This document shows, piece after piece, positions 22,523 to 33,692 of a stretch of 64,000 nucleotides of DNA. Source of the stretch: Micropterix aruncella (lineage: Eukaryota > Arthropoda > Insecta > Lepidoptera > Micropterigidae); NCBI GenBank assembly GCA_944548615.1, contig OX155971.1, positions 23,580,782-23,644,781 of the forward strand, in the 5' to 3' direction. Each line of letters begins with the position of its first letter. The first letter of the stretch is position 1. A program made the translations under genes and the position numbers. Under the pieces are notes generated by a model. The model was not told the origin of the DNA, did not search any database, and worked only from the letters and a program-made list of their open reading frames with translations.

Positions 22523-23439
22523 AAAACCGGTACTTGCCAGGGCGGAAATTCATGGGGGTTCCAAATTAAAGTGTTTCAAAAAAACTTGTTTCACTGAAGC
22601 GCCTAACATTCAGGGCGCGTCGCAGTGTGCGTGTGATGTCTCTGCCAGGGGGATATCCGTCGCATCAAGAAAAAATCTTCCCCAGAGACAGAAGCGGACG
22701 GGGCTCCAGGAGCGAAGCCGAGTGAACCCTAACGGCCCGAAGTCAAGCGACGGTCAGTATTTATATAGCTGGTTAGGCTTGCGAGTAACTAGCTTTTGTT
22801 TTGTTTGTTAAAAACTACTCTTTGAAACGTGTCACTATACATATTTGTTTATGTGGTAATGGATTCTTTCGAGGAAAGGAGTCTATATAAATGTCACAAA
22901 TAACGAAAATGGATTACTCTGAGAAAAATATTTGATTAATTCTTATTTACCATTTTGTTATTACGGATTTATGTATAATAGAATAACGATGGTTTAATCG
23001 TAATTTTGTTGAATTACAAAGAATTTTGTTGAAACTCCATTACTCGATTATATGTATCAATATTTTCCGTACGGTTAATACGGAAATAACAGTATACTGC
23101 AGTTTCAACATGATTCATGTGTCCGACTTTAACCGTCAAGTATACTACGTCATGTTAGGAGCGAGATATCAAGGTCGCGACGAAATGAAATAACAGTGTG
23201 TTTTAACATTACATAACATTAATAAATAAATAAAATAAAAAAATCCTGGTTGAAACATGCGTATTTCCGTGTATTACATTATTACAATTTTATCAGTGTA
23301 GCAAATACGTAATAAAAAATGTAAATTTATTAAAGGGTTCTTTTCCCCGGTCACAAAATATCTCACCCAGGATATTTGATTAGTGAGTTTTAAAAAAAGT
23401 TTTCGCCCCAGCTCGGAAAAATCGTAAATCCGGGCTGCC
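22523..23439. other. Gene-free stretch
   Basis: A GC-rich part at 22600-22750 (open frame of 137 codons running through the G tract, no motif) then AT-rich DNA. Nothing supported. Confidence 0.4.
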
Positions 23440-24110
23440 TGGGGAGTTAATGGGCCCTTGCTGAGTTGGCCAGGAAGACCCATTGTTCAGGGTTGGTCAC
23501 ACTCACGGGTTAACACCTATCCGACGGCCTCCACGCATGAAGTGCGAGCCTGGGTAGGACTCTGGCCTTATGGTCAGTTTCCCCTAGGAATCAACCTTCT
23601 GGCGCTCCTGGACGGTCTGAGCACCGTGCGGCGTAAGCCAATCGACTGTGCACTCTGACTAACAGTCGGTCGGTCAGAGTCTGGAAGCAGTATTGTTTCC
23701 TATAGAGCGGGGTGGTTGCGGACCTTACGGCGACTGCTCTTGAAATGACCATCAGCCATCCGATCCTGGGTGAACAGCCGGGCAAAGGACGCTGTGGTCC
23801 GCGATAGATTCGGTAAACACCGTTTCACCGCTTCGTAAGGGAGAGGACCGCGCAAGGGACCTCGAACTCGTAACCAATCGAGAGACCGGAGTTATCTGGT
23901 CACAATTGGAAGTAAGGGCGTGAGTGTAGGCCCGCCGGGTAACACTCCTGGCTATCTCGCGGTTAAGGCGTTGGCCTCTTACGGGCTTGTGGCGTAGAGA
24001 TGGTGGACTGTTTTGTTCTCAAGTCTTCTGCGCTCACTCCAGGGAGATAGAACGACTAATCGTTAAAACTTCCTGAGGTGACGGGCTCGCCCGCTGTAGT
24101 CGACAACCCT
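23440..24110 (-). repeat. Dispersed repeat 'element A', copy 3
   Basis: Inverted copy, closely similar to copies 1 and 2, from GAGTTAATGGGCCCTTGCTG to GCTCGCCCGCTGTAGTCGAC. Best preserved copy together with copy 1. Confidence 0.75.
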
Positions 24111-24112
24111 AG

Positions 24113-24560
24113 TTACCTGGCGACGAACCTCCAGCAAACCTCCTTATATTTGTAGGGACTTCGTACCTACATATCGGTCAACAAAAGCATGACCAGCAAA
24201 TAGATTCCATAGAAATTCATAAACGCAAATACAATCTATTCTACATTGTACTGACATTAAATTCCATCTAATTTCGGTAATTAATGCAGTCGCAGCCGGT
24301 GACTCATGCCAATTTCTTCTAATCGATTCAATCGACACACATATTACCACCACTCTTTCAGCATTGCGTCATGTAGTATGATATATAAACCAGTACATTC
24401 GACCAATCAGTTATCATTCCTCGAGGCTCCTTTCTCGACTAGTCATCCGCTATTATCATTCTCGAGTGGCCCGCAGCCATCATTCCTCGGGTAGTCACCC
24501 ACCGGTCATCATTCGCATCATTCTCGGGTAGCCACCCTCCTAGTCGCTGTTCTACGATAA
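24113..24560. other. Gene-free stretch with loose CATCATTC repeats
   Basis: At 24410-24540 the words CATCATTCCTCG and GGTAG(T/C)CACC recur several times, a degenerate tandem repeat of about 30-50 bp. No gene recognised. Confidence 0.45.
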
Positions 24561-24563
24561 ATT

Positions 24564-25035
24564 ATACGGCGTTTCGTGAACAAAAGATTTCCTTTGGCAG
24601 GTTTGATCTGTAGGTCCAAATGATGGATCTAAGAAGGGGAGCCACCTGGATTTTTGATCCAGGTGAAAAAGGGGGGGGGGGGGGGGGAGTTTGCACCCGC
24701 CGCGCTTCGAATAAAAAATTATAGCTGATCCAGTTACACATACTATGGCGTGTTTGGTATCGTTTTCGTATAAACAGAGTACGGGGAATCTGTTTCTTAG
24801 GTTATTTAGAGACATTTTCATACAAAAAGTCAAAAATTTTGGTAAAAAAGTAAATTTGCAAGTAAGTTTTTTTTTCTTCAACAGTATTTAACTTCGAAAA
24901 TAGATCGATTTTGTAGATAAAAAAAATAGTGCTATCGAGCTCATACTGTCTAGTTTTTAGAAATATATACTTTACATATACTTATCTGACAGTATGTACC
25001 CATAAAAAAAATGCCATGAGAATCGAGTGATGAAA
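24564..25035 (+). repeat. Left long terminal inverted repeat
   Basis: Pairs with 27550-28010. Contains a run of 18 G at about 24670. The inner edge ends with GTACCCATAAAAAAAATGCC. Confidence 0.85.
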
Positions 25036-25336
25036 TTAAAATACTTCACTCGACTCACACGGCATATTTATTGAGTAAATTAGTTTTTCTCTACTTTATC
25101 AACGAAACCACATAAGACAGACTTAATTTGACGTCACTTGGGTAAAATATTCAACACTTAAATTAAATTACTTGAGTTTTTTTTAACTTTTGGGGTTGCA
25201 CAAAATAAAGGTACACTTCTTATCACACAAATTCACGCCAAATAATATTAAAGTTAGGTAAATAAAATAATGATAAAAAATACACAAATAGATTTTACAT
25301 GTATTAAATAAGAAATTATTAAAAAAAACAATTCTC

Positions 25337-25500
25337 AGAGAAGTAGTCTTCGTATTCCTCCGGAATGCCTCGCGGACTACACAACTGTAACAAAATAGAT
25401 ATAAAAGTGTAATTGATGTGGTTCCTCCGGAATTACATCAATTATATCTTCGACGAGGGCCTCGCGGTCTAGAATTACACTGTAACAAAATAGAAATAAT
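25337..25500. repeat. Degenerate direct and inverted repeats inside the long-TIR element
   Basis: Two segments share CCTCCGGAAT, CTCGCGG and CTGTAACAAAATAGA. A 10-bp hairpin TAATTGATGT/ACATCAATTA sits between them. The segment lies downstream of the gene's Cys-rich end. Confidence 0.5.
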
Positions 25501-25569
25501 ATTAAAATAACAATCTCAATGATACCAAATTCAGCAGACAAAGTTATCTGACAACATAAATATACCTGG

Positions 25570-27573
25570 TATTATCGCAGGTTCCGTAACAGCTCTTACA
25601 CAGCAGTGTGCATGACATTCCCTCTCGTCTGCAAGAACATCGGCTCCTGCAGCTGTTCTTGCATCCACACTTCACAAGCTCTTGCGCCACCTCCTAGTAC
25701 TGAGTTGGGTTTTCCATAAGGGCTGCCACTCTCCTTCAGTTTGAGTCCATCCCCAGTCAGCTGGGGAGGGGATAACGCCTGAGGGATCAAGAGCTTGTCC
25801 CCATACGTAGCCTGCTTGATAGGCTGCCCTGTGGACATCCTTAGAGCATCCCTCGTAGGGGGGATATTTTGAAAACACTTATTTTTTGCAAATAAAATCT
25901 TTTAACCGAAAGAATTTCAGTTTCACCACAGTATAACATGATGAAGTACTTTTCTAATCTTATCATTAAATCATCTGTCACTTCTTTTAGTGGATTAGGA
26001 AGTGCTCTAAAAGCAGATGTGCTCTCAAGACATTACTGCCACGCCTTCCAGGTTATGTTTTGCCTTTGGAATAGAATGCAGAAACGGTGTCACAGCCTAT
26101 TAAAGCATGGTATCCTCTGATAGCTTCTGCTCTTTCTACAACCAGATCCTGTGCCAGGTCATGTGCAGGTATGTAGCTGTGGTGTTTGCCCGTACCGAAA
26201 GATATCCTAAGCTCTTGGAGACCTAACTGCTTAAGGGCGAAGAAGTAGGATATGGCGATTTTAACGACGTCGGAATCATATATAACAACATATATAACGT
26301 TTGTGTGTATAACAATTGTTGTTGTTCCATTGATAGCCATATCTTTTGCATGCGAAATAATGCGACCATCAGCCTCCTCGGAATTTACATTAGGCCCTGC
26401 TATCAGGGTCTCCATTGGTTTGGATGATTTGATTGTAGGACCGATGTTGGTCACTATATGCACTCCAATGCTCTCTTGAAGCGCGTAACACCCGATAAGT
26501 TTGAAAAGTTTTTCCTTATTCTGAGCATTCTTCAGGAAGTTAGACCAATTGCTCGGTAACTTGTGGTCTTCATGTACTTAACGACGAACTCCTTGACCCT
26601 TGTTGTCAAGAACCTGTTTCTTTAGAGACATATCGGAGTAGAGATCCCAGGCAATGTCAACTCTCCTCGCCTCCTTGTCCCTGTATTTTTCACGATGCTT
26701 TCACGGAACTCCTTGCGGCAGTACTGCCCAAATGTCTTGGAGCTACGTGGAGGATGACTGTGAACGAGGGCAGCTCCATCAAATATATTTCTGTTGCAAG
26801 ATTCGGGGGGAGTGTTATTCTCAATTTTCTTTTTCAAAACCATTGTGGCACGTTCGCGTACTTCCCATAGACGATAAAGATGGTGAACAAGTCTGATTTT
26901 CGTAAGCAAAGAAGACATCTAGATCCAAGTGCCTATTCTGACATGAAATTAATAGTTTCGAGAATAGACTTATGTCCCACTTGAGAACCTTGACGGTTTC
27001 AAGTTGTTTTGAAGTTTTTGGCTTCTTGAGAGTAGCAAAAATTCCAGTTTTCACTTTTTTTATTGGTTCAAATAAAGTAAATGTCTTTTTAACCAGCCTT
27101 TCTTCAACGAATGTCCTGTACAAATCCTTGCCATTTTTACCCAGATAGGTTAATGTGCTAACAGCTTTGTTGTCTACAATTGTTCTTGTATCTATTACAA
27201 TTAAATCAGTTGTTTGTTCTTAAAAAAGATTGCCAAACTCTTCAAAACTTGCTTGGACTGCATGAACTTGTCGCAGAAATGTTTTCTGGAACGCAGGATA
27301 TTGTTCGTGATGAAGCTCTTGAGAAGATTTATTAACGTTAATAAACTCTTCCAGGAGATGCTTGACAGATGCACGACAGCTACATGAACAGATAACCAAC
27401 GAGCGTAATTTGGGTGTCAAATAAGAAAAACAGGGCACTGAACTACTAACATGAAATCGGACAGGCAGGTCGCGGCCCCGCCCTCGCCCGGCACGAGCTT
27501 TGAGCGACCGAGAGTGAAATTTTGACAATTTCAGTACGTCAATCGATTCACACGGCATTTTTTTTGGGTACAT
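25570..27573 (-). pseudogene. Transposon-borne protein, PIN/XPG-like nuclease motifs plus Cys-rich C-terminus
   Basis: The pieces lie in collinear order on the minus strand. An N-terminal part (27573-27220, with CRASVKHLLEEFINVNKSS) runs through one stop into DLIVIDTRTIVDNKAV and EERLVKKTFTLFEPIKKVK, then RHLDLDVFFAYENQTCSPSL (about 26890). After a frameshift comes FDGAALVH (26780), then EADGRIISHAKDM (26376), YDSDVVKIAIS (26277), SFGTGKHHSYIPAHDLA and LIGCDTVSAF (26097), VHRAAYQAGYVWGQALDPSG (about 25830) and finally KCGCKNSCRSRCSC (about 25650). I recall a widespread unnamed animal protein family with this order. The DG, EAD, SD-D and GCD motifs are what PIN/XPG-fold nucleases use for metal binding, and the tail resembles a CXC DNA-binding motif. 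Both assignments are inference. Several stops and frameshifts make it dead. Confidence 0.7.
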
Positions 27574-28010
27574 ACTGTCAGATAAGTATATATTAAGTAT
27601 ATATTTCTAAAAACTAGATAGTATGAGCTCGATAGCACTATTTTTTTTTATCTACAAAATCGATCTATTTTCGAAGTTAAATACTGTTGAAGAAAAAAAA
27701 ACTTACTTACAAATTTACTTTTTTACCAAAATTATAGACTTTTTGTATAAAAGTGTCTCTAAATAACATAAGAAACAGATTCCCCGTACTCTTTTTATCC
27801 AAAAACGATACCAAACACGCCATAGCATGTGTAACTGGATCAGTTATAATTTTTTATTCGAAGCGCGGCGGGTGCAAACCCCCCCCCCCCCCCCCCCTCC
27901 CTCCCTCTCACCTGGATCAAAAATCCAGGGGGCTCCCCTTCTTAAATCCATCCTTTGAACCTACAGATCAAACCTGCCAAAGGAAATTTTTTGTTCACGA
28001 AACGCCGTAT
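27550..28010 (-). repeat. Right long terminal inverted repeat
   Basis: Reverse complement of 24564-25035, with a C run where the left arm has its G run. The N-terminus of the enclosed gene starts at its inner edge. Confidence 0.85.
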
Positions 28011-28330
28011 ATTGCGTTTTTATGTCGTGTAGGACTGCGACTATCCGGCACCACATCCGCGATAATCATTCTTGGAGCAATCACTTTCTAACCGCGCGCC
28101 GCGTTAAACATTCGGAAGCGTTATACCTAACTGGCAATCTTCAATCGAATTCATCAATAAACATCTTCGGCTTCATCAAGACCGCCTTTCATTACGGAGA
28201 AAACCCCAAGTTGACACCACCTCCTCACATCGAGCAAACTGGAGTCTAGTGAGGGGTGGTCCCTCACATATTCATATAAATAGTCAGAAATGGCAAAAAT
28301 GGACAAATTATAATTAATCACATATATAAA
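28011..28330. other. Gene-free stretch between two elements
   Basis: Moderately GC-balanced sequence without recognised motif. It separates the long-TIR element from the foldback MITE. Confidence 0.4.
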
Positions 28331-28748
28331 TACGGGGTGCTATTACTGCACGGGCATTTTTTCTGTGGGTGAATGAGTACAACGTAGTAAGCAACTTTTA
28401 ATAAAAAGGAAAAAAAAAAGTATTTATTGTTTTTTTTTATTTGAAAATTTGAAGAAGTTGAGTGTTAAATAAAGGTTTGAGAAGCTTTTGAGCGCGCTGC
28501 GCCATCTAGCGGTAGGTAATATGTCGTAAATAAACAATATCAGCAACATTTTACCAACCGCTAGATAGCGCATCGTGATCATAGCTTTTCAAACTATTTT
28601 AAAATAAATAAAAAAAAACAAATTTTCCAAAATATTTTTTTTATATATCTTTCTGTTTTTTTTATTTATTTTTTTAAATTTAAAGTTGTCTATTTTGTTG
28701 TACTGATTCACCCACAAAAAAAATGCCGTGCAGTAGTGACATTCCGTA
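28331..28748. mobile_element. Foldback MITE with nested palindromes
   Basis: The left arm (TACGGGGTGCTATTACTGCA, then GTGGGTGAATGAGTACAAC) is mirrored at 28660-28748 (GTTGTACTGATTCACCCAC to CCGTA). A second inner pair (GTTTGAGAAGCTTTTGAGCG with CCATCTAGCGGT at 28470, mirrored up to 28593) makes almost the whole element one hairpin. About 418 bp, non-coding. The target duplication is unclear because the flanks are TA-rich. Confidence 0.8.
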
Positions 28749-28767
28749 TATACACAATCACACAATA

Positions 28768-31700
28768 TAATAAATACAAACGGAGCTGCCATGGAATTCA
28801 CCGACCGGAGTCGGGCCCATCATAATACTATTTTTTTTACACTTCTGGGGGGTGAGCAGTGGATTCCGGACTTACGAACCGGCTGTGGTAGGTTTAGGAC
28901 AGCTGTCTTGCCACATGTGAGCGTTCACCTTGCCACCCATTCACTCCCCCTTCGAAGCCATAGAATTTGAGATGCGCAAATCGCAGTTTTAGATAATTTT
29001 TCTAAGAAAGAGTTGATTATTTTTCTGGAAAGGCCAAGATCTTTAAAGAGGTGAAATAGAGATTTAGCTGGCAGGCCACGAGCGCCAACTTCCACCGCGT
29101 GAAGGTGAACAGTGAAGCCGTTCCGGGTTACGGCATTTGCAAGATCATGGTATTTATTTAATTTGTACTCGTGGTCTTTTGGGATATTTGATTCCCATGG
29201 AACAGTTAATTCTACGATAAGAGCCACCTTCCGAGATAGAGAGTAAAGAGTTATATCTGGACGGAGGGCTGTGCATCCGAGACTTTCAGGGAATTTATAC
29301 TGCTTAGAGACCGAATCAACCTCCAGAATCCAATCTGTAGCTTTCTCGATTATTGAGAAAGGTTTTGTAGTTAAATGTTTTTTGCCTTTAGAGCCATCCC
29401 GCACAAACTGTATTGGGGGTTTGGAGGATACTGGCACGAGCCACTGCGAGACTAATTACCTCGCGAATAACAGCGAGAACTTTGTCATGGCGGTAAGTGT
29501 ACCGTCCTTGATCTAAGGCCACCTTGCAGCCAGCTAGAATGTGCCTAGCTGTGCAAGGGGTATTGCTACAGAGGGGACAAGAACTATCCTCGGCAAAGCT
29601 CCAACGAGCGAGGTTACTGGGGTCTGGAAGTGTATGCTGAAAGGCATTCAAATAAAATTTCAGCATCTCTGGCGTCCAGTCATAGAGCATTACCTTCCAG
29701 TGCATTGGAGGCGGAATGCAAAAGTCACCAATTGTTGTCCAATCATTCTGGCATTGAAGGCCAATAGCATGAGCCATACTCTTGCTGTCGTAATCTCCCC
29801 GCAAAAGAGACTTCTTCAAGTCCACGTCGCTCGTGGTTGTACTGCCATACCCCAGACCAGTGCCATTCTGGCTGATTCCAGTAAGGAACCTTTTGTGGAA
29901 GTCTACGCGGGCTTGTAGTTCATTTGAATCACTACAGCCACTTATTACGTGCTTCGATATTGCCGGATCTTTGGAATTGCACAGAATCGAATTTTTAGTT
30001 ATTCTGGAGTTGGCGTAGAGCAGAGAGGGCAGTTTAAGCGCTAGCCCAAAATTTTGTTTGGACCTGAAGAGAGTCGAGGGGTCAGCTGGTTTGGCTAAGG
30101 ACAGCCAGGATTTTAAACTAGCTGTCACCAGTGCATCTAGACGGGACAGTTGGGTTTTGGTAAAATCGTAAATAAGAAAGGGCCATGACAAATGTGACGT
30201 TAGATAATTGTCATAGATCCAGGCCTTACGAGGGCCAGAAATTAGCAAGGCATCTATTTTCGCCAGGCAACTTTTGAAATGCTCTATAACATGATCGCCC
30301 GAGACGTCTTTTCCCTGATGGGTGATTTTTCTGCCGAGGAATTTGAAATGATTGTTTGGGTCTATAAGGGAGATATTAGAGCCCTTATAGACCAATTTGG
30401 GGTCATAGGATGTAAATTTTGTGCCCATGCGGGCGAGTCCAAGGCAAAAACATTTGGAGGGCTTCACTTTTATACAGCCTGACCAGTCGCAGAAAAGCTC
30501 CACTTTCTGTAATAGCAGGGAAAGCTGCTTGGGGCTTCTGGTAATGAAAGTTAGGTCGTCGGCAAAAGCGAGGCACGACGAGGTGTATTGGCCGTCTGTT
30601 TTAAAACGGTAGCCCCACTTCCTGTCAAACTGGCTCAGGCTTTCCAGAAGTATATTAAAAACTATATTAAAAATCGTCGGGGAGAGGCAACAGCCCTGAA
30701 ATAGTCCAATTGAATATGGTATAGAGCGGGTAGTCCATTCTTGCGTTTTAACATGGAAAGTCAGACAGTTGTAGTAGGAGGCTACAATGTCACGCACGAC
30801 TGGTGGGAAGTTGTACCAGCGGAGTGCAAAGTGGAGGAGACTGTGTCGGACTGACCCAAAGGCATTCTCTAGGTCGAGCCAGCATACGTTGATTTGGCGT
30901 TCGTGCTGTCTCGCATCCTTGATGGCAGCAGCCAGGAGAGAGTTGTGCTCGAGGCAGCCCGAGACGCCGCGCATGAAGCCTTTTTGAACTGATACTCCAA
31001 GGTACTCATTCCGGTGCATGAATTCGCTCATCCTCGTGTGGACTATGCTAAAAAAGATTTTGGCCACAGTGTCTGTGAGAGCAATGGGCCGAGCGTCCTT
31101 TGGTCCGGTGCAAACTGGGACCTTCGGAATTAAGATGACTGTCGCTCGGCCAAAATTCTGTGGGACTACACCGCTATTCCATATATTTCGGAAGATGGAT
31201 CCTAAATATTGCAGAAGGCAGGGGCATTTTTTGTATACTAAATAGGGAATACCATCGGGACCCGGAGTAGAGCCCGACGGCTTCCTCTTTACTTGATTAA
31301 GAATCTCATCTAGTGATGGAGGTTGAGAAGCAAAAGCTACCGTAGGCAGGGGCGGAGGTGTAATGCCCGGCGGAGGGCTGTAATTATGGAGCCGCATTGG
31401 GTCCTCATACGTGGTCGAAAAGTATTCCGTGGCCATATCTTCCGGGATTTGGATTTTTCCCTTGGCGGCAGACAAAACCGTTTTGCTGTAGTTAAAACGG
31501 TTTTTGTCGAACCGGGCTTCCTCTTTGGATTTGAGAAATGCTGCCTTGCGCTTGTCGTTTTGCGTTGCTACGCTCTGTATGAGTTTTAGTATAGAGCGGT
31601 ACGCGCGCGAGAAGTTGTGGCAGAGGGCTTTATCCCCGGCTTTCTTGGCTTCACGTAACTGGCGACGAAGTAGCCGCTTTTGCCTACGGAGCTTTGCCTT

Positions 31701-32098
31701 AAATGCGTTTTCTCTGTGAACCGGGTCGACATGGGTAGATTTTGGGTAAACACCCGAGAAGTATTCATGGACCGCCACCTGGAAGGATGACAGCTGGACG
31801 CTGGCAGGGGCATTACGGTTCACAGAGTGGTCAAGAATAGAAGTTAAATTATTATTATGAAATTCCCAGTCCTCTTTCGCAAGTGAAGGGAATTTTAGAG
31901 GAGGGAAGGATACGATTTGCGCGGGTAGAGGAGACCGGTCGGGTGACAAACTGCGGGCAGATGTGGAGTCAAGGGACATGTGAGGTTCAACTCTGTCCGT
32001 GACTCCTTGCGACGGTTTAAGACACTGACGTGCAGCGTCGCTATCATCGTGCCCAGCAATGTGTTTATTTAACCATGCTAATCGTTTATATACAATTA
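28768..32098 (-). mobile_element. R2-group non-LTR retrotransposon, nearly complete
   Basis: The 3' end (minus strand ...GGCAGCTCCGTTTGTATTTATT) is fixed by comparison with the second copy at 50406. About 155 bp of 3' UTR separates it from the stop codon at 28925. The 5' side reaches at least 32090, where element B-like sequence (CACGCCTATTGAAATTATAA) begins, so it is probably 5'-truncated or starts there. It is not in 28S rRNA, the site used by classical R2. Confidence 0.85.
28925..31979 (-). pseudogene. R2-group reverse transcriptase with restriction-like endonuclease, one frameshift
   Basis: The 863-codon frame 31979-29388 carries the reverse transcriptase core: RPIALTDTVAKIFFS, QKGFMRGVSGCLEHNSLL, VCWLDLENAFGSVRHSLL, GLFQGCCLSPTIFNIVFN and AFADDLTFIT. 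A zinc knuckle follows, CPLCSNTPCTARHILAGC. The product continues in another frame (29437-28925) with the PD-(D/E)XK-type nuclease: RPDITLYSLSRKVALIVELT and VPWESNIPKDHEYKLNKYHD. The knuckle plus C-terminal nuclease defines the R2/NeSL-type group. The frame change coincides with a run of five G at 29415-29419, so one inserted or lost base explains it. The frame also extends upstream of the first Met (LAWLNKHIAGHDDSD), resembling the end of an N-terminal zinc finger. Confidence 0.9.
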
Positions 32099-32460
32099 GG
32101 CACGCCTATTGAAATTATAAAATAAATTAATAGTTTAAAAAACACTAAAAACACGCTTTTATAAATGCACGTAAAAACCACATCATCGTACCTAGAAACC
32201 TAATCGTAGTCAAAGTTCATTCCAAGACTTTTCTAACAAGTCCAAACACAGCTATGATACGATGTTCCATCATGAAGTTCCAGTTCATATCTTCCGACTC
32301 CATCGTCAGATCAGTTCGACAGTACCATATTATTGTATTGTCATCAGAACTACATACAGCTGCCAATTTTCATGACGCTACGATCCTTGGAAGATGGTTA
32401 AATTAGTTACCTTAGATTCCTTTACATACAGGTCGACCTAATAAAAGTGTGGTAATAAGA
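32085..32460. repeat. Dispersed repeat 'element B', second copy
   Basis: Matches 21310-21815 (AACACTAAAAACACGCTTTT, then CCAAACACAGCTATGATACG to TTAAATTAGTTACCTTAGAT) but without the internal duplication. Its left edge CACGCCTATTGA also occurs at 18648. Confidence 0.7.
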
Positions 32461-32918
32461 GTGCACGTCTAATACACTCACGTTAATTAAAATATGAAAA
32501 AAGGAAACATCGATAAAAAAGTAGAAGTCTAATACTTCTAGTTTTTTTATATACTGCAATTTCTTAATCTTCAACATGAAAAAAAATACTTGTGTTCCCC
32601 CTCTCTAGCCAAATTTAGAAGTATTTATAAAATAGAAGAAGTACTGCGTAGAACATGATACAAACTTATGAGATACTCTATTTTTAGCGAGCTACAGGGT
32701 AATATAATACAATAGTATATGAGTCCTTATATGAAAGATAAATTCCATATTAGACTATCGCCAGCGCTTCGACTCTTTGAACATTCCTGTGCGAGAGACT
32801 GGGCCAAGTTATTCATGCGATTCGCTGCAACTGCAAACTGAAACGTAGCTCAGTAGCTCGATAGGAATTTTCCAATATTATCGTCGCATCCGATCAGTCG
32901 CTCCTTCCGCTCGACAAC
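32461..32918. other. Gene-free stretch
   Basis: AT-rich. An AGTCTAATAC-type phrase is duplicated at 32466 and 32527. No gene. Confidence 0.4.
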
Positions 32919-33167
32919 TTAACCCCTCAAATGAATGGCGATTGGCTCGGGTTGCCTACGGCAAAATGTATATAAATTTATATTTACATTTACATTTACA
33001 TTTACATAGAGCGGGGTTTACTATAGAGCTATAGCATTACTATAGAGCGGATTACTATAAAGCGGCGCACATTTACATTTATATTTATATTTATATAAAT
33101 TTATATACATTTTGTATACATTTTGCCAAGGCATCCCTTAAGGGACGCCTCACATTTGAGGGGTTAA
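32919..33167. mobile_element. piggyBac-like MITE at a TTAA site
   Basis: TTAACCCCTCAAATG at the left and its exact reverse complement CATTTGAGGGGTTAA at the right, with inner arms GGCAAAATGTATATAAATTT also mirrored. TTAA at both ends and a following run of C is the piggyBac pattern. The interior is (ATTTAC)n-type simple sequence plus repeats of CTATAGAGCGG. 249 bp, non-coding. Confidence 0.85.
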
Positions 33168-33439
33168 ATAATCCCGACTCCTTTTACTGTACGGCCTCAA
33201 TCCACGGCGGCGGTGTTCGAATGTTCCCATTTTTGACTGCACCCTTTGATAGGAACTTTCCCGGGAAAAGACGAAGCACGAGATCCGATTTTAAAATGTT
33301 ACCTCATCGCTGTGATAGTATTATGTTGTAAAATAAATTTCCAAGAGTATCACGCTGTAAAATAAAGAAAAATATCCTAATAGTTTACATTTGCCAAAAA
33401 GATTTATTTTTATTTTTATCGACGTAGGCTATATTGCTG
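33168..33439. other. Gene-free stretch
   Basis: Nothing recognised. Confidence 0.4.
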
Positions 33440-33580
33440 GATGAAGTTTGTAACACCCGACGTTTCGGTGATGTTGCAATCGCCGTTGTCCAGGGTAGAC
33501 TACCCTTCACGCGGTAAATTCGTTTTTATCTCATTTATAATGTCAAATAACCACGATAGTCTTCGATTTCATATATTGCT
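33440..33580 (+). repeat. Penelope-like element 3' terminal fragment
   Basis: CGATGTTGCAA-type and GCCGTTGTCCAGGGTAGAC words, then CACGCGGTAAATTCGTTTTT and CGATAGTCTTCGATTTCATA, match the 3' end region at 17400-17530 in the opposite orientation. Non-coding. Confidence 0.7.
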
Positions 33581-33692
33581 GGATTTGATCATTAAAATTT
33601 AAATTTTGACATTTTTGTTATACGATTATCTATTTTCATGACTATTACATTATTACTAGGTTAATTATGGTTAGAGACATTGTTTTATTTAT

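Larger units (their letters stand above)
24564..28010 (-). mobile_element. DNA transposon candidate with about 470-bp terminal inverted repeats
   Basis: The left arm (24564 to about 25035) and right arm (about 27550 to 28010) are reverse complements almost throughout: ATACGGCGTTTCGTGAACAA at both outer ends, then CAGGTTTGATCTGTAGGT, a G/C homopolymer run, CGCCGCGCTTCGAATAAAAA, GATCGATTTTGTAGATAAAA, and TATCTGACAGTATGTACCCA at the inner edge. ATT flanks both outer ends (24561-24563 and 28011-28013), a possible 3-bp duplication. The 2.5 kb between the arms is occupied by one decayed minus-strand gene. The structure is that of an autonomous-sized DNA element. The superfamily is not one I can name. 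Confidence 0.85.

Noticed and set aside
25672..25878. Separate small genes on the minus strand at 25.6-25.9 kb
   Set aside because: Both are out-of-frame pieces of the one decayed gene in the long-TIR element.
29541..31813. Several plus-strand frames of 60-125 codons
   Set aside because: Antisense shadows of the R2-group reverse transcriptase on the minus strand.
28768..32098. Canonical R2 in 28S rRNA
   Set aside because: No rRNA sequence flanks either copy. Only the domain layout is R2-like.
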